Source of the DNA: UBA2357 sp041678045
GTDB lineage: Bacteria; Pseudomonadota; Gammaproteobacteria; Burkholderiales; Rhodocyclaceae
Direction of reading: 5' to 3'
Assembly (NCBI GenBank): GCA_041678045.1
Contig: JBAYOV010000011.1
Coordinates: 1-64,000 of the forward strand
DNA: 64,000 bases
The translations under genes and the position numbers were made by a program. A model generated the notes under the pieces. That model was not told the origin of the DNA and ran no database searches. It saw only the letters and a program-made list of their open reading frames with translations. Within the stretch, counting starts at the first letter, position 1; every line of letters starts with the position of its first letter. Shown one piece after another: positions 25,500 through 34,906 of the stretch.

Positions 25500-25847
25500 T
25501 CATTCAAACAGAATGGCTTCGATTCGGGCCAGGGCTTCATCGACAATGTACTGCGGCACCGTTTCCTTGATGCGCACATTCCGCGCTCGCCAGTCCAGCG
25601 ATTTCAACTGGTGACAATGCACGGCGCCTTGGGTGCTGGTGCCTGCCCCCATTAGCGTGACCACCGTCCCGTAGGTGCGCGTAGCCGCTGCGGCGCCCTG
25701 CGAAATCGGACAAATCATCGCCAAACCTTTCTGGTTAAAGGCCTTGCCGCTCAAGACAAGACCGAAATGCGGGCCTTTCATCTCCCGACCGGAGGATGGG
25801 TCGAAATCGAGATGCACGATGTCGCCACGGTTCGGCAAATACGCCAT
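25500..25847 (-). CDS. MazF/PemK-family endoribonuclease toxin
   Basis: 115 aa. The opening PNRGDIVHLDFDPSSGREMKGPHFGLVLSGKAFNQKG is the MazF/ChpB-type SH3-like barrel, with conserved Arg (RGD) and H-x-GLVLS; a later T-x-QGAVHCHQLKSLDWRAR strand is also typical. It cleaves mRNA at short sequence motifs. It is downstream of and one base overlapping with the MazE-type antitoxin gene. Confidence 0.85.
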   Translation of the reverse strand: MAYLPNRGDIVHLDFDPSSGREMKGPHFGLVLSGKAFNQKGLAMICPISQGAAAATRTYGTVVTLMGAGTSTQGAVHCHQLKSLDWRARNVRIKETVPQYIVDEALARIEAILFE

Positions 25848-26092
25848 CAGCCGTTCTCCAACCCTACCGAGGGCATTTCATCCCAACCTTCGACACGCGG
25901 CAGCCCTTCAGGCATCTCAGCCATCAGGTCAGCCAGTTTATAACGCGGGCGGGTCGGTGCCTCAACAGTCATTTTCTTGCCGAGAAGATGCAACTCCACT
26001 TGGGAGCCTTCGCTCAGACCATTTTGGTCAATAAACATCTTGGGCACAGTCATTACCAGCGAGCCGCCAGCTTTGCGCAGGGTTTGCAGCAT
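25847..26092 (-). CDS. MazE/AbrB-type antitoxin
   Basis: 81 aa. The N-terminal swapped-hairpin DNA-binding domain (LRKAGGSLVMTVPKMFIDQNGLSEGSQVELHLLGKKMTVEA) is the SpoVT/AbrB fold of MazE/ChpS antitoxins; the acidic C-terminal tail (MAEMPEGLPRVEGWDEMP) is the toxin-binding part. The stop overlaps the toxin ATG. Upstream, TAGTATAACTT (26124-26134) and AAGTATCACTT (26147-26157) form near-direct repeats that may be its operator, within an AT-rich promoter with a TATACT on the minus strand. Confidence 0.83.
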   Translation of the reverse strand: MLQTLRKAGGSLVMTVPKMFIDQNGLSEGSQVELHLLGKKMTVEAPTRPRYKLADLMAEMPEGLPRVEGWDEMPSVGLENG

Positions 26093-26182
26093 ACGAGCCT
26101 CCTATCAATCATAAGTCCTACTTTAGTATAACTTCGTGTTTTACTCAAGTATCACTTTTTCCCCGCTACCCATCACCAGACG

Positions 26183-26253
26183 CAGCCCGGCCATCAGATA
26201 GGTGTGGTAACTCAGGGCGAACGGAGACAGCATGCTCAAGGGCCGGGTTAATA
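26183..26253. repeat. REP-type element, copy D (internally deleted)
   Basis: It has a short left end (CAGCCCGGCCA, 26183-26193) and a full right half: CTCAGGGCGAACGG, AGCATGCTCAAGGGCCGGG, ending TTAATA at 26253. The left REP arm is missing, so this is a single-REP derivative of the 127-150-bp family members. It separates the MazEF promoter from the 3' end of the cupin gene. Confidence 0.7.
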
Positions 26254-26274
26254 GTTTCTTATGACATTAGGATT

Positions 26275-26655
26275 TCACCAAAAGCGGCCAGGAGCGGGCG
26301 AGTCGAGGTTTTTCGAGGTGTCCGTCTTTGTGCCGACATGCACGGCCAGCCAGACGGTGGCCGGGGCGGTGGCGGCCACGCAGTGGCGGCAGTGTGCCGG
26401 GATGTGCACCCAGTCGCCCGCCGTCAGCCTGTACTCGCCGCCGTCGGCAAAGGCGAGCGTGGCCTGACCCTGCATCAGCAGCACCCATTCGTCGCCGTCC
26501 TGGTCGTACCAGAAGCCGGGCGGGCTGGTGTGGCCGTGCGAGACGATGCGCTCGATGCGGCACGCGGGGGTGTCGAGCAGGATTTCAAAGGACTCGTCCT
26601 CGCCCGGAGGCGGCAGGTGGGCGAGCAGGTTGCCGAGGCTGGGGGGCTGGGGCAT
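26275..26655 (-). CDS. Cupin-domain protein
   Basis: 126 aa. The first cupin motif is near residues 38-60 (SHGHTSPPGFWYDQDGDEWVLLMQG) and the second near 78-92 (DWVHIPAHCRHCV). The His/Glu pattern suggests a bound metal. No enzyme class can be assigned; related small cupins sit at the ends of stress or nucleotide-metabolism operons. It is the last gene of the DUF2170-PspA-flotillin operon and begins one base after the stop of the ATP-grasp protein. Confidence 0.75.
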   Translation of the reverse strand: MPQPPSLGNLLAHLPPPGEDESFEILLDTPACRIERIVSHGHTSPPGFWYDQDGDEWVLLMQGQATLAFADGGEYRLTAGDWVHIPAHCRHCVAATAPATVWLAVHVGTKTDTSKNLDSPAPGRFW

Positions 26656-26656
26656 T

Positions 26657-29296
26657 TCAGTGTGCCTGCGGAGGGGATATTGAGGACAGGGGAATCAGGG
26701 TGACGCGCTGGGTTTCGCTGTCGGCATGCAGTGCGTGGCTGCCGGGCGGCAGTTCGATGAGCTGCACCACCGGGCACCAGTCGGCGGCATCGGGCAGCAG
26801 CGCCGTAAGCCGGTTGGGGTGGGCGAGCAGGGCCGCTTCGTCGATGTGGTTGCCTGCGGAGTGTGGATGCAGCGCGAAGTAGAGCATGTCCGCTTCGATC
26901 AGCTCGTGGATGAAGTGTGTGCCGAGCGAGGCGTCGGGCACCAGATTGTCATGCATCACGACGATCTCGCCCAGGGCTGCGACATGGCAGATTTCGGAGA
27001 AGGCCACCGGGATGCCCAGCCAGGGATCGCGTGAGCCCCAGCGCCCGGGGCCGAGCAACAGCAGGGCGTGGTGCGGGCTGAGCTGGTTGATGCGGCCGAT
27101 GAGGCGGGCCAGCGCATAACGGTTGGCCGGGGACAGCTGGCGGTAGGCGTCGGGCCGGACATACACGATGCGCTCCGGGTGGATGACCCGGCCGGGGCCG
27201 ATCACCGCGCCGTGAGACTGGATCGGTGCGGGGGTGGCGGCGGCGGGCAGCCGGCCCTGTCCGCCGCCGCTTTCATCGCGAATCCGCATTGGCCGGCATT
27301 GCAGCAGGTTGAGGCGGTAGCCACCATCGGGATGCATGTTGAAAGCGAACTCGATTTCCACCGGATGGGCGTAGGCGGCCTGCAGGCAGGCGAGGGTCCC
27401 GCGCAGGTCGGCGACCAGGGGCGTGCGTGAGATGAGGCCGTCGAAGGTGAGGAAGGGCGGGCGTTCGGGGTCTTCGCGGGTGGTGAACAAGGCCATCGGA
27501 AAATCTTCGCGTCCGGCCACGAGCGCGGTGAAATGGCCGGAGATGACGCGGTTTTCCTGCAGGTCGAGGGCGTCCATGCGGCGCTGCGCGTGGCGGGCGA
27601 TTTCACCAAAGCTGCTTTCGGGGCGCAGCCCGGGGGCGTTGAGCGCAATCAGCCGGGTGTAGTCGTCGTCGGTGCGGTCCACCGCCCGGGTGCCCAGGCC
27701 GGCGACGAGGCGCACCACGCCGGCGGCGGTGTCGATTTTCGGATTCCAGCGCCAGGGGTTGACCGACAGGCCCACCCCGGCGGCGTCCGGATGAAAGTAG
27801 CGGTGACCGGCCTGACCGGAGACACGCATGATGAGCAGCGCCATCTGTTCGTTGCGCGCCAGCAGGCCGTGGCGCTGGCGGTAGCGCAGGGCCTGCTCCG
27901 AGAGGCTGCTGGCATACACTTCGCGCACGGCGTCGAGCAGGTCGGCCAGGCGCTTGTCGCGCGGCCCCTGATTGACGCAGAACACGCTTTCGTACTGGCC
28001 GGCAAAGGCGTTGCCGTAGCGGTCTTCGAGCAGCGAGCTGGAGCGCACGATGAAGGGCCACTCGCCAAAATAGTCCAGCATGCCCTCGAACTGCCGGCGG
28101 GTGCTGGCCGGAAAGTCGCCGTTGAGGATGCGCGTGCGCGCCTCGTCCAGCCCCTGCAGAAAGCCTTCCGGATCGCGCTGGCGCCGGCGGGTCCACCACA
28201 GGCCGTTGTGCACCATGAAGGTGTCGTAGACCACGCTGCCGACGTAGAAGGAATCATGCGCTTCGCTGCGTTCGAGCAGATGGGGCGCATCCTGGCGCAG
28301 GATCGCGCGGGCCAGCAGCATGCCCAGCGCCTTGCCACCGATGTTGCCGATGCCGATCATGCGCTGGCGGATGGCCAGCAGGTCGTCGAGCGTCATGTAG
28401 CGGTCGACCCGCGCCATCATCTGCGCATCGTCCGGGAAAAGCTGGCGCGACAGGCGGGTGAACCAGGTGCGTTCATTCACGGCCTCGTCGGGCAGGAGGG
28501 CGGTGCTGCCCGGTGAGCGGGATCGTGCGCTGCGGGCCGCGCGGGCGGCGGCAAAGTTGCGCTGCCAGTGGCCGCCGGTCTGGTTTTCTTCCAGCCCGGG
28601 CCATTCGGAATGGGCCAGGATGGCCGACACCGTGGCGCTGTCGGTGACCGGGCGGAAGCGGTCGCCGCCGTGTGCGTCATGCGCCCAGGCGTGGATCAGG
28701 TTCATGACGGCGGCCGAGCCGTGGCGTACCTTCACCGGGCGGATGTAGTGGCCGTCGTGACCGGCAAACACGTCGAGCAGGAACTGCGTGGTGTCGGTGA
28801 TCACCTCCATCGCGGCGCGGGTGTGGGTGTGGCGCATCACCGCGAAGTAGGTGACCGTGTCCAGATCGAACAGGCGCGGACAGGTGAGGCGGAAGAAGTT
28901 GCCCATCATCCTGTCCGACTGCCAGGTTTCGGCCAGTTCCGACAGGCAGTCGAAGATGTACAGGGTTTCGGTGCCGGCCGCCTCGATCACGCTGTGGACC
29001 TGATCGACAAAGGTCTCGAAGCCTTCGTCCGGGCGTGGGTGGTGTATTTCCGCGCCGTCGTCCGGCCCGAGCAGGGCGGCGTGGGGGGCGTAGCGGAAGT
29101 AGATCAGGCGTCGTTGCTGCGCGCGCGCGGCGGCGGCGTACGGGCGCACGAGTGCGAGGTATTCATCCAGGGACTGGATCTGCCACACGATGTTGTCGCC
29201 CCGCTCGACACCGCACATGACTGCGTCCAGTCCGGGCAGGCCGGTGGTGGGGGCGAAGCGGGCGGGCGGGGCGGAAGCGGGGGCGTCGGTGGGCAT
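26657..29296 (-). CDS. PPDK/PEP-synthase-like ATP-grasp protein with N-terminal degenerate KaiC-like domain
   Basis: 879 aa. Residues 16-240 resemble a KaiC/RecA-like domain (TTGLPGLDAVMCGVERGDNIVW, then LYIFDCLSEL) but lack a P-loop. Residues about 315-680 form a pyruvate-phosphate-dikinase-type ATP-grasp module: NIGGKALGMLLARA, FIVRSSSLLEDRYGNAFAGQYESVF and EIEFAFN-NLLQCRPM. A unique C-terminal part (about 700-879) contains LLLGPGRWGSRDPWLG. The phosphohistidine swivel domain and PEP-binding TIM barrel of true PPDK/PEP synthase are absent, so a phosphotransfer or ligase role on an unknown substrate is more likely than PEP synthesis. It lies 44 bp downstream of the AAA ATPase gene. Confidence 0.75.
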   Translation of the reverse strand: MPTDAPASAPPARFAPTTGLPGLDAVMCGVERGDNIVWQIQSLDEYLALVRPYAAAARAQQRRLIYFRYAPHAALLGPDDGAEIHHPRPDEGFETFVDQVHSVIEAAGTETLYIFDCLSELAETWQSDRMMGNFFRLTCPRLFDLDTVTYFAVMRHTHTRAAMEVITDTTQFLLDVFAGHDGHYIRPVKVRHGSAAVMNLIHAWAHDAHGGDRFRPVTDSATVSAILAHSEWPGLEENQTGGHWQRNFAAARAARSARSRSPGSTALLPDEAVNERTWFTRLSRQLFPDDAQMMARVDRYMTLDDLLAIRQRMIGIGNIGGKALGMLLARAILRQDAPHLLERSEAHDSFYVGSVVYDTFMVHNGLWWTRRRQRDPEGFLQGLDEARTRILNGDFPASTRRQFEGMLDYFGEWPFIVRSSSLLEDRYGNAFAGQYESVFCVNQGPRDKRLADLLDAVREVYASSLSEQALRYRQRHGLLARNEQMALLIMRVSGQAGHRYFHPDAAGVGLSVNPWRWNPKIDTAAGVVRLVAGLGTRAVDRTDDDYTRLIALNAPGLRPESSFGEIARHAQRRMDALDLQENRVISGHFTALVAGREDFPMALFTTREDPERPPFLTFDGLISRTPLVADLRGTLACLQAAYAHPVEIEFAFNMHPDGGYRLNLLQCRPMRIRDESGGGQGRLPAAATPAPIQSHGAVIGPGRVIHPERIVYVRPDAYRQLSPANRYALARLIGRINQLSPHHALLLLGPGRWGSRDPWLGIPVAFSEICHVAALGEIVVMHDNLVPDASLGTHFIHELIEADMLYFALHPHSAGNHIDEAALLAHPNRLTALLPDAADWCPVVQLIELPPGSHALHADSETQRVTLIPLSSISPPQAH

Positions 29297-29340
29297 GGGG
29301 CTCGGGCCTGTGCGGTGGTCGGGAGCGTGGAGGGGGCGGC

Positions 29341-32300
29341 TCAGCTGCCCGCCGGATCGCGCCGGCGGGTCTGATCGCTGTCGTCCGCCCCGCCACTCAT
29401 GCGCGAGAAGGCGCGTTCGAGCATTTGCACATTGCGGTCGCTGCCGCGCGCAATCGAGGAGGATTCCGCTTCGGCCACGGCGCGCAGGCGTTCGGCGATT
29501 TCCAGCAACACGCGGTGCAGGCCCAGCGCCTGTTTTCGGCTTTCCTCGAAGTGGGTGTACACCGGGGCGGCGGTGTGCTGCATGAGCCGGGCGAGCGCCT
29601 TCAGCAGTCTTTCCTCGCGCTGGTTGGCCTGGGGGGCGCTGGCTTGCTGGGATTGCGCAAATACGGCGACATGGCGGGCCTGTACGGTCTGGGCCTCGGC
29701 CAGACGGTTGAGTTGCGCGATCAGTTCGGGCCAGGGCGGCGGCGTGTCGTCGTCCGCGCGTGCGGCATGGGCGACACTGGCAGCCTGCTCGCGGGTGGCT
29801 TCGACGAGCTCCATCAACTGCAGGACGATCTTGCCGGCAGTGTCGGTATCGCTGCCGCCGATGGCCTTGTTGCGCAGGTAGTCGCGCTTGATGTTGGCCC
29901 AGCGCTCGGCCTGTTCGGCCGTCAGCGAACCACGTAGTTCGGCGAGCTTGAGCAGGTTTTCCTCGGCGCCGGTGGTCAGCAGCTGTGCCTCGCCCTGGTA
30001 GTGGTCTGCGAACAGCTGCTGGAGCTCGGCATCGTTCATGACGGCAGAGATCTTTTCCGCCAGCTTGTTCATGTTGCGGTAGCTGCCCTGCAGGCGGAAG
30101 GGGGGCTCGGTGCGATAATTGTCGGCCTGGGCTGCGCTGGCAATGTACTGCTGATTGACCCGATACACCACTTCGCGCACCTGGAGCATGCGTTGCAGGG
30201 TGGCCTCGATGTCGCGCAGTTCGGCGGTGCTGTAATCGTGGCTGAGGGCATTGACCGAGAAGTCCTTGCCGGCGAGCTTGTCGAGGATCAGGTACAGGTC
30301 CTTCAGGTCGCGGGTGGCCAGCGGCGCGAGGGTGGGGTTGGCGGTGAGGCTGTTCTCGATGTAGCTGAGCTTGAACACCTCTTCCATGCCGCCGAGGACG
30401 TCGCCCAGGTTGTAGATGTCGGCGCGGTTGGCGAGCATGTCGGGAATCTTGAACACTTCGCCGGATTCGGTATAGGGGTTGCCCGCCATGACCACGCAGA
30501 ACTTCTTGCCGCGCATGTCGTAGGTGCGGGTGCGCCCCTTCCAGACGCCTTCGATGCGGCGCGTGCCGTCGGACAGCGAGATGAACTTCTGCAGGAACTC
30601 CGGGTGGGTGTGCTGGATGTCGTCTACGTAAAGCATGACGTTGTTGCCCATCTCCAGTGCGAGATTGAGCTTTTCCAGTTCCTGGCGGGCGGTGGCGTCG
30701 GGGGCCTGGGCGGGGTCGATCGAGCGTACTTCATGCCCCAGCGACGGACCGTTGATCTTCATGAAGATCAGGCCGAGGCGGTGGGCGACGTATTCCATCA
30801 GCGTGGTCTTGCCGTAGCCCGGGGGGGAGATCATCATCAGCAGGCCGTTCTGGTCGCTGCGCCGGTTCTCGCCCACGGTCCCCATCTGCTTGGCGAGGTT
30901 GTCGCCGATCACGCTCAGGTAGACGTCGTTGATCAGCTTGTTGCGCACGAAGCTGGACAGCGGGCGCGGCTTGAACTCGTCCAGCCGCATGGCCTCGCGT
31001 TCGCGCACCAGGATGTGGTGGCGCAGCTGCTGGTACTGCTGGAAGCCGGGCACAAAGTGGGTGTTGTGCCAGTGGGCGCGTCGGGTCAGGTCGTCGACCG
31101 CCAGCACCATGGCCCCGTCGCGGATGCGCGGGTGTTCGCCGAGCAGGCCGGTGACGGTGGCGCGCAGTTGCACGCTGCTGAAGCGGTGGTCGATGTCGTC
31201 GGCGGCGATCAGCCAGGTGGCCGCTTCCACGGCGTAGTCGCCCAGGTCGGCCAGCTCTGCAAGTTCGGGGGACTGCGCAGGATCGTTCCGAAGGCGGCTG
31301 GCCGCTTCATGGCACAGCGCCTGCACCCAGTGCAGGGCGCCGTGCCAGCGTTGCGCCAGCGGCAGGTCGCTGCCATCCTTGTTGCGCCAGTGATTGAGCA
31401 GGGGCAGCCAGCTGCCGGAGGCTTCCAGCCGGGCCTGCAGGGCTTCGATCAGGCGGCGTGCCTGTTCGGTGAAACTGAAGCGCGGCGCGGGATCGGCAAG
31501 CTTCTGCAGCAGGTAGTCTGCGGCGATGTCGCTGTCCGACGGCGCCAGGGCCAGCGCGTGACGCTCGGCAAATGTCTGCAGGGTGCGGGCGATGTCTTCG
31601 CTCAGGGCCTTGCGGGCGGCATCGCTGGCAAACAGGCGCTGCATGTCCAGGCTCTGGCGCGCGCGCGCCGGCCATTGTGCAATCGCGGCGCTGGCTTCGG
31701 GTTTCACGACATGCTGGCGCTGGCTCCAGTACAGCACGGCCAGACTGCGTGCGGCCGGGGCCACCGCCAGCACGCCGGCGGCCTGCTGCATGGGCAGCAG
31801 CGCCTGCAGGATGCGCGCCGCGTCATGGTCGTGGATGCCGCGCTCGTAGCCTTCGCGATAGCGCGGGGCGGCAAACTCGCGCAGGGCGCGGTCGAGTGCG
31901 TCCGGTTGCAGCAACAGGGCCTGCAGCCGGTCGGCGCTCCAGCCTTCCTGTCCCTGCCGTGCGGCGGCGATGAGTTGCAGCGCGAGGTACTCCCCGCGAT
32001 ACAGCTGCGGCGATTCGGAGGCCAGCGAGACGTCCCAGAACGGACGCAGCACGGTCAGTTGCGGGTCGTCGAGCGGCTCCATGTAGTCGGTGCCGACCAG
32101 GTGGAGGTTGAGCGTGTCGCCACGCGGCATCAGGGTCAGGTCCAGCGTCTGGGTGTTGACGCTGAAGCGGTGGCGTCCGAGGCGGATCACGTTGCCCCCG
32201 CCTTCGAACAGGTCGTTGCGGTCGCGCAGCGCGCGCAGGGCCTGATCCTGGGTGCCTTTGAGGCGGGCTTCGACATCGTCGGCCTTGACGTTGTCGTGGA

Positions 32301-34782
32301 GTTCGCGCAGGCGCGCGGTGAGTTCGCGCAGCTTGAGGATCAGCGGGTCGCCGGCAAAGAAGGCATTGAGCTCGTCGAGGGTGCCCAGCCGCTTGGTGCG
32401 CCGGCCCAGGCCGTCGAGAATGCGCAGTGCCGCATCCTGCACCGCCTGCGCCTTGCGCTGACGCTCATCGAGCAGGGTCTGTTTGTGGCTCTCGAAGGTT
32501 TCGAGCAGTTCTTCGCGTTTGGCGACGATGTCGCCCAGAAAGGCATCGTACTCGCCGAACTGGCTTTCCAGCTCCTCGAGCTGCACCAGCAGGCGGGACA
32601 GCTGTTCGTCGCACCGTTCCGGGTCCTGTGCGAGCGACAGCGCGCTGGTGATGCTCTGGCTGAACAGCGTGAACTGCGCGCCGAACTGGGCCACGCGCTC
32701 GTTCGAACCCAGCGAGCGGCGGCGCTGTTCGCTGCGCGCCTTGGTCTGATTGAGCCGGGCATAGATGGCCGAGATGGATTCGACGATGGCGGTGCGCTGG
32801 GTGGCGTCCTCGATGTGGAGCGTCGCCATCAGCTCCGACAGGGTGTCGAGCTCGGCGGACATGGCTTCCATGCCCTGCAGCAGGGGCGCCAGCTGCGCCA
32901 CGCTGGCGGCCTGCTCGGTCTCGCGGTTGACCTCGTCCAGTCGGGCTGCATAGGGCTGGAGGGCTTCGTCGCTGGCGAGAAAACGCGCCGTTTCGGCCCC
33001 GATGCGTTCCTGCGCCGCAACCAGTTCGGCTTCCATCGCGTCGATGCGCGCGCGGTCGATGTAGCGCATGTCGCGCAGCGTCAGCAGGTGGCCGCGTTCG
33101 GCGGCGGTACGCTGCAGGGCCTGCACATAGTCCGGTGCGTGCTTCCAGTCCTGCACGCGCAGCTGGGCGAGCAGGGCCTTGTAGCGGGTTTCGGCCTCGC
33201 TCATCGCGCGGGCCGATGCGGCACGGATGCTCTCGACCTTTTCGTATTCGTCGAGAACGGCTTCGCCCGAGGCGGCGATCTCGTGCAGGGTGCGGCTCAG
33301 CGCGCCGCCCTGCGCGTCGCTCATCCAGTGGTAGCGGTCGAACAGGCGGCGGGTCTGGTCGATGAGTCGCTGATAGCGGGCAACCGACACATCCTGTGCG
33401 TCGATCTCGCGCGACAGGCTGAACAGTTCGGAGAGGCCGCGCACCAGATCGGCATTGCCGATGCGGCTGAAGAAGCTGTTGCCAGCGGGCTGGCGGGCGG
33501 CGTATTCGTCGCTGAAAAAGGGGGTGTGCCACACCTGCATCGGGTGGATGCGGGTGGGTTCGTCCGACTCGGAGCTGAACAGCACGACGCGCCCGTCTTC
33601 CAGGCGGGCGTAGCCATGGCCGATCAGCGGGGGCTGCAGCTCGCGGGAAATGAGGTTGTAGGTAAACAGCGCGATGCGCCCACTGGTGGGTTCGTAGAAC
33701 ACATACAGCACATCCTCGCCATTGGGCGAGCGGATGCTGCGCCGAAAGCGCATGCCATCCATCTGCTGGTCGAAGGCGCGGTTCTCGCCGCTTTGCAGAT
33801 AGTAGCCGCCAGGAAACAGGATGCCGTGGTCCTCGGGCAGCTGGATGCAGGCCAGGCCGATGGCGTCGATGCGCTGTACCTTGCGGGTGAGGGTGTTGAA
33901 CACCAGATAGCGTGTCTGCTCCTCGCGGTAGGGCAGAATCTTGAGCAGGATCAGGCTGCCCACGCGCGCGAACTCGACCGCAGCGTCGTCGAGCGACTGG
34001 GTCTTGTCCATCACCTCTTCGCGGTAGATGCCCATGCCGTCTTCGGTGTTGTTCTCGACCTTGATGGTGAGGTCACCGTTGAGCGTCTCGACGAACACCG
34101 TGTCGAGAATGTTCAGGTGCGGATGGCGGCCATTGACGACGTGTTCACGGCCGGCGCGGGTCCATTCGAAGTCGAAGGGGGCGGGCAGGGCGATGTCGCG
34201 TTCGCCCCGGTTGTCGATGTAACGCACCTCGCGACCGTCGGGCGAGATCGACCAGCGGAACACGCGGATGTCGGTCAGCCGGGCGCCGATCTGAAAGCTG
34301 GCGAGCAGCTTGCCGTCGCGCACCTGCAGCTCAAGCAGGCGGGTGTCCTTGTAATAGGTGTACAGCTCGCGAAAGTCCTGCACGAAGCTGGTGATGCCCA
34401 GAAAGCTCTGGGCTACGTCCACCGGCACCACGTCGTAGCCAGCTTCGGTCTGCTCCAGCCGGTACAGCGAGAACACGTCTTCGATGCGGGTTTCCTGCTT
34501 GAGGCCGATGAACACGTTGTAGCCGAACAGCAGGGTGCCGCCCACCTGCACGATGTCGCGGCCGACGCAGTTGTTTTCGCTGCGCAGGCGGAAGCGGCCG
34601 AGCAGGCTCATGCCCCCGCTGCCGAATTCCGCAATGCGGGCCTGGTTCAGCTCCGTGGCCAGCGCGTGCAGGCTGCGACCCTGATCGGCCAGCCGTTTGC
34701 TGAGCACTTCGTAGGCGCCGCCCGAGGCGACGGCCTGATCGACGAGGTCCTGGGAGGGCGTGGGGGAGGCGATGTCCGGCAT
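29341..34782 (-). CDS. Giant DUF3686 AAA ATPase (annotated as DNA-repair ATPase)
   Basis: 1813 aa. Residues 1-480 look like a beta-rich DUF3686 domain (FRLRSENNCVGRDIVQVGGTLLFGYNVFIGLK). Residues about 490-900 are charged and largely coiled-coil. Another region to about 1250 precedes the AAA module: Walker A SPPGYGKTTLMEY near residue 1320, Walker B NVMLYVDDIQHT near 1384, and MAGNPYTESG (sensor-1 region) near 1435. The C-terminal ~350 residues are helical. The DNA-repair label used for the family is not backed by anything visible here. Neighbours are flotillin, PspA and an ATP-grasp protein, which point to membrane-associated remodelling (inference). Confidence 0.78.
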   Translation of the reverse strand: MPDIASPTPSQDLVDQAVASGGAYEVLSKRLADQGRSLHALATELNQARIAEFGSGGMSLLGRFRLRSENNCVGRDIVQVGGTLLFGYNVFIGLKQETRIEDVFSLYRLEQTEAGYDVVPVDVAQSFLGITSFVQDFRELYTYYKDTRLLELQVRDGKLLASFQIGARLTDIRVFRWSISPDGREVRYIDNRGERDIALPAPFDFEWTRAGREHVVNGRHPHLNILDTVFVETLNGDLTIKVENNTEDGMGIYREEVMDKTQSLDDAAVEFARVGSLILLKILPYREEQTRYLVFNTLTRKVQRIDAIGLACIQLPEDHGILFPGGYYLQSGENRAFDQQMDGMRFRRSIRSPNGEDVLYVFYEPTSGRIALFTYNLISRELQPPLIGHGYARLEDGRVVLFSSESDEPTRIHPMQVWHTPFFSDEYAARQPAGNSFFSRIGNADLVRGLSELFSLSREIDAQDVSVARYQRLIDQTRRLFDRYHWMSDAQGGALSRTLHEIAASGEAVLDEYEKVESIRAASARAMSEAETRYKALLAQLRVQDWKHAPDYVQALQRTAAERGHLLTLRDMRYIDRARIDAMEAELVAAQERIGAETARFLASDEALQPYAARLDEVNRETEQAASVAQLAPLLQGMEAMSAELDTLSELMATLHIEDATQRTAIVESISAIYARLNQTKARSEQRRRSLGSNERVAQFGAQFTLFSQSITSALSLAQDPERCDEQLSRLLVQLEELESQFGEYDAFLGDIVAKREELLETFESHKQTLLDERQRKAQAVQDAALRILDGLGRRTKRLGTLDELNAFFAGDPLILKLRELTARLRELHDNVKADDVEARLKGTQDQALRALRDRNDLFEGGGNVIRLGRHRFSVNTQTLDLTLMPRGDTLNLHLVGTDYMEPLDDPQLTVLRPFWDVSLASESPQLYRGEYLALQLIAAARQGQEGWSADRLQALLLQPDALDRALREFAAPRYREGYERGIHDHDAARILQALLPMQQAAGVLAVAPAARSLAVLYWSQRQHVVKPEASAAIAQWPARARQSLDMQRLFASDAARKALSEDIARTLQTFAERHALALAPSDSDIAADYLLQKLADPAPRFSFTEQARRLIEALQARLEASGSWLPLLNHWRNKDGSDLPLAQRWHGALHWVQALCHEAASRLRNDPAQSPELAELADLGDYAVEAATWLIAADDIDHRFSSVQLRATVTGLLGEHPRIRDGAMVLAVDDLTRRAHWHNTHFVPGFQQYQQLRHHILVREREAMRLDEFKPRPLSSFVRNKLINDVYLSVIGDNLAKQMGTVGENRRSDQNGLLMMISPPGYGKTTLMEYVAHRLGLIFMKINGPSLGHEVRSIDPAQAPDATARQELEKLNLALEMGNNVMLYVDDIQHTHPEFLQKFISLSDGTRRIEGVWKGRTRTYDMRGKKFCVVMAGNPYTESGEVFKIPDMLANRADIYNLGDVLGGMEEVFKLSYIENSLTANPTLAPLATRDLKDLYLILDKLAGKDFSVNALSHDYSTAELRDIEATLQRMLQVREVVYRVNQQYIASAAQADNYRTEPPFRLQGSYRNMNKLAEKISAVMNDAELQQLFADHYQGEAQLLTTGAEENLLKLAELRGSLTAEQAERWANIKRDYLRNKAIGGSDTDTAGKIVLQLMELVEATREQAASVAHAARADDDTPPPWPELIAQLNRLAEAQTVQARHVAVFAQSQQASAPQANQREERLLKALARLMQHTAAPVYTHFEESRKQALGLHRVLLEIAERLRAVAEAESSSIARGSDRNVQMLERAFSRMSGGADDSDQTRRRDPAGS

Positions 34783-34906
34783 GGCAGCGGTTCAGTGGCA
34801 CGAGGAGATCATTGGAAGGCCCGGCTGGTGGGCCGGGAGGGGCGCGCCCTGCAACCGGGCATCGGGCTGCGGGGCGCGTGAGGGGCGGTGAGTTGACCGG
34901 ACAGTG

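Noticed and set aside
30001..34881. Very long open frame opposite the giant AAA ATPase (and similar ones at 14070-17480 and 428-1873)
   Set aside because: These are antisense frames kept open by high GC content. They have no recognisable domains and overlap genes with clear conserved motifs.
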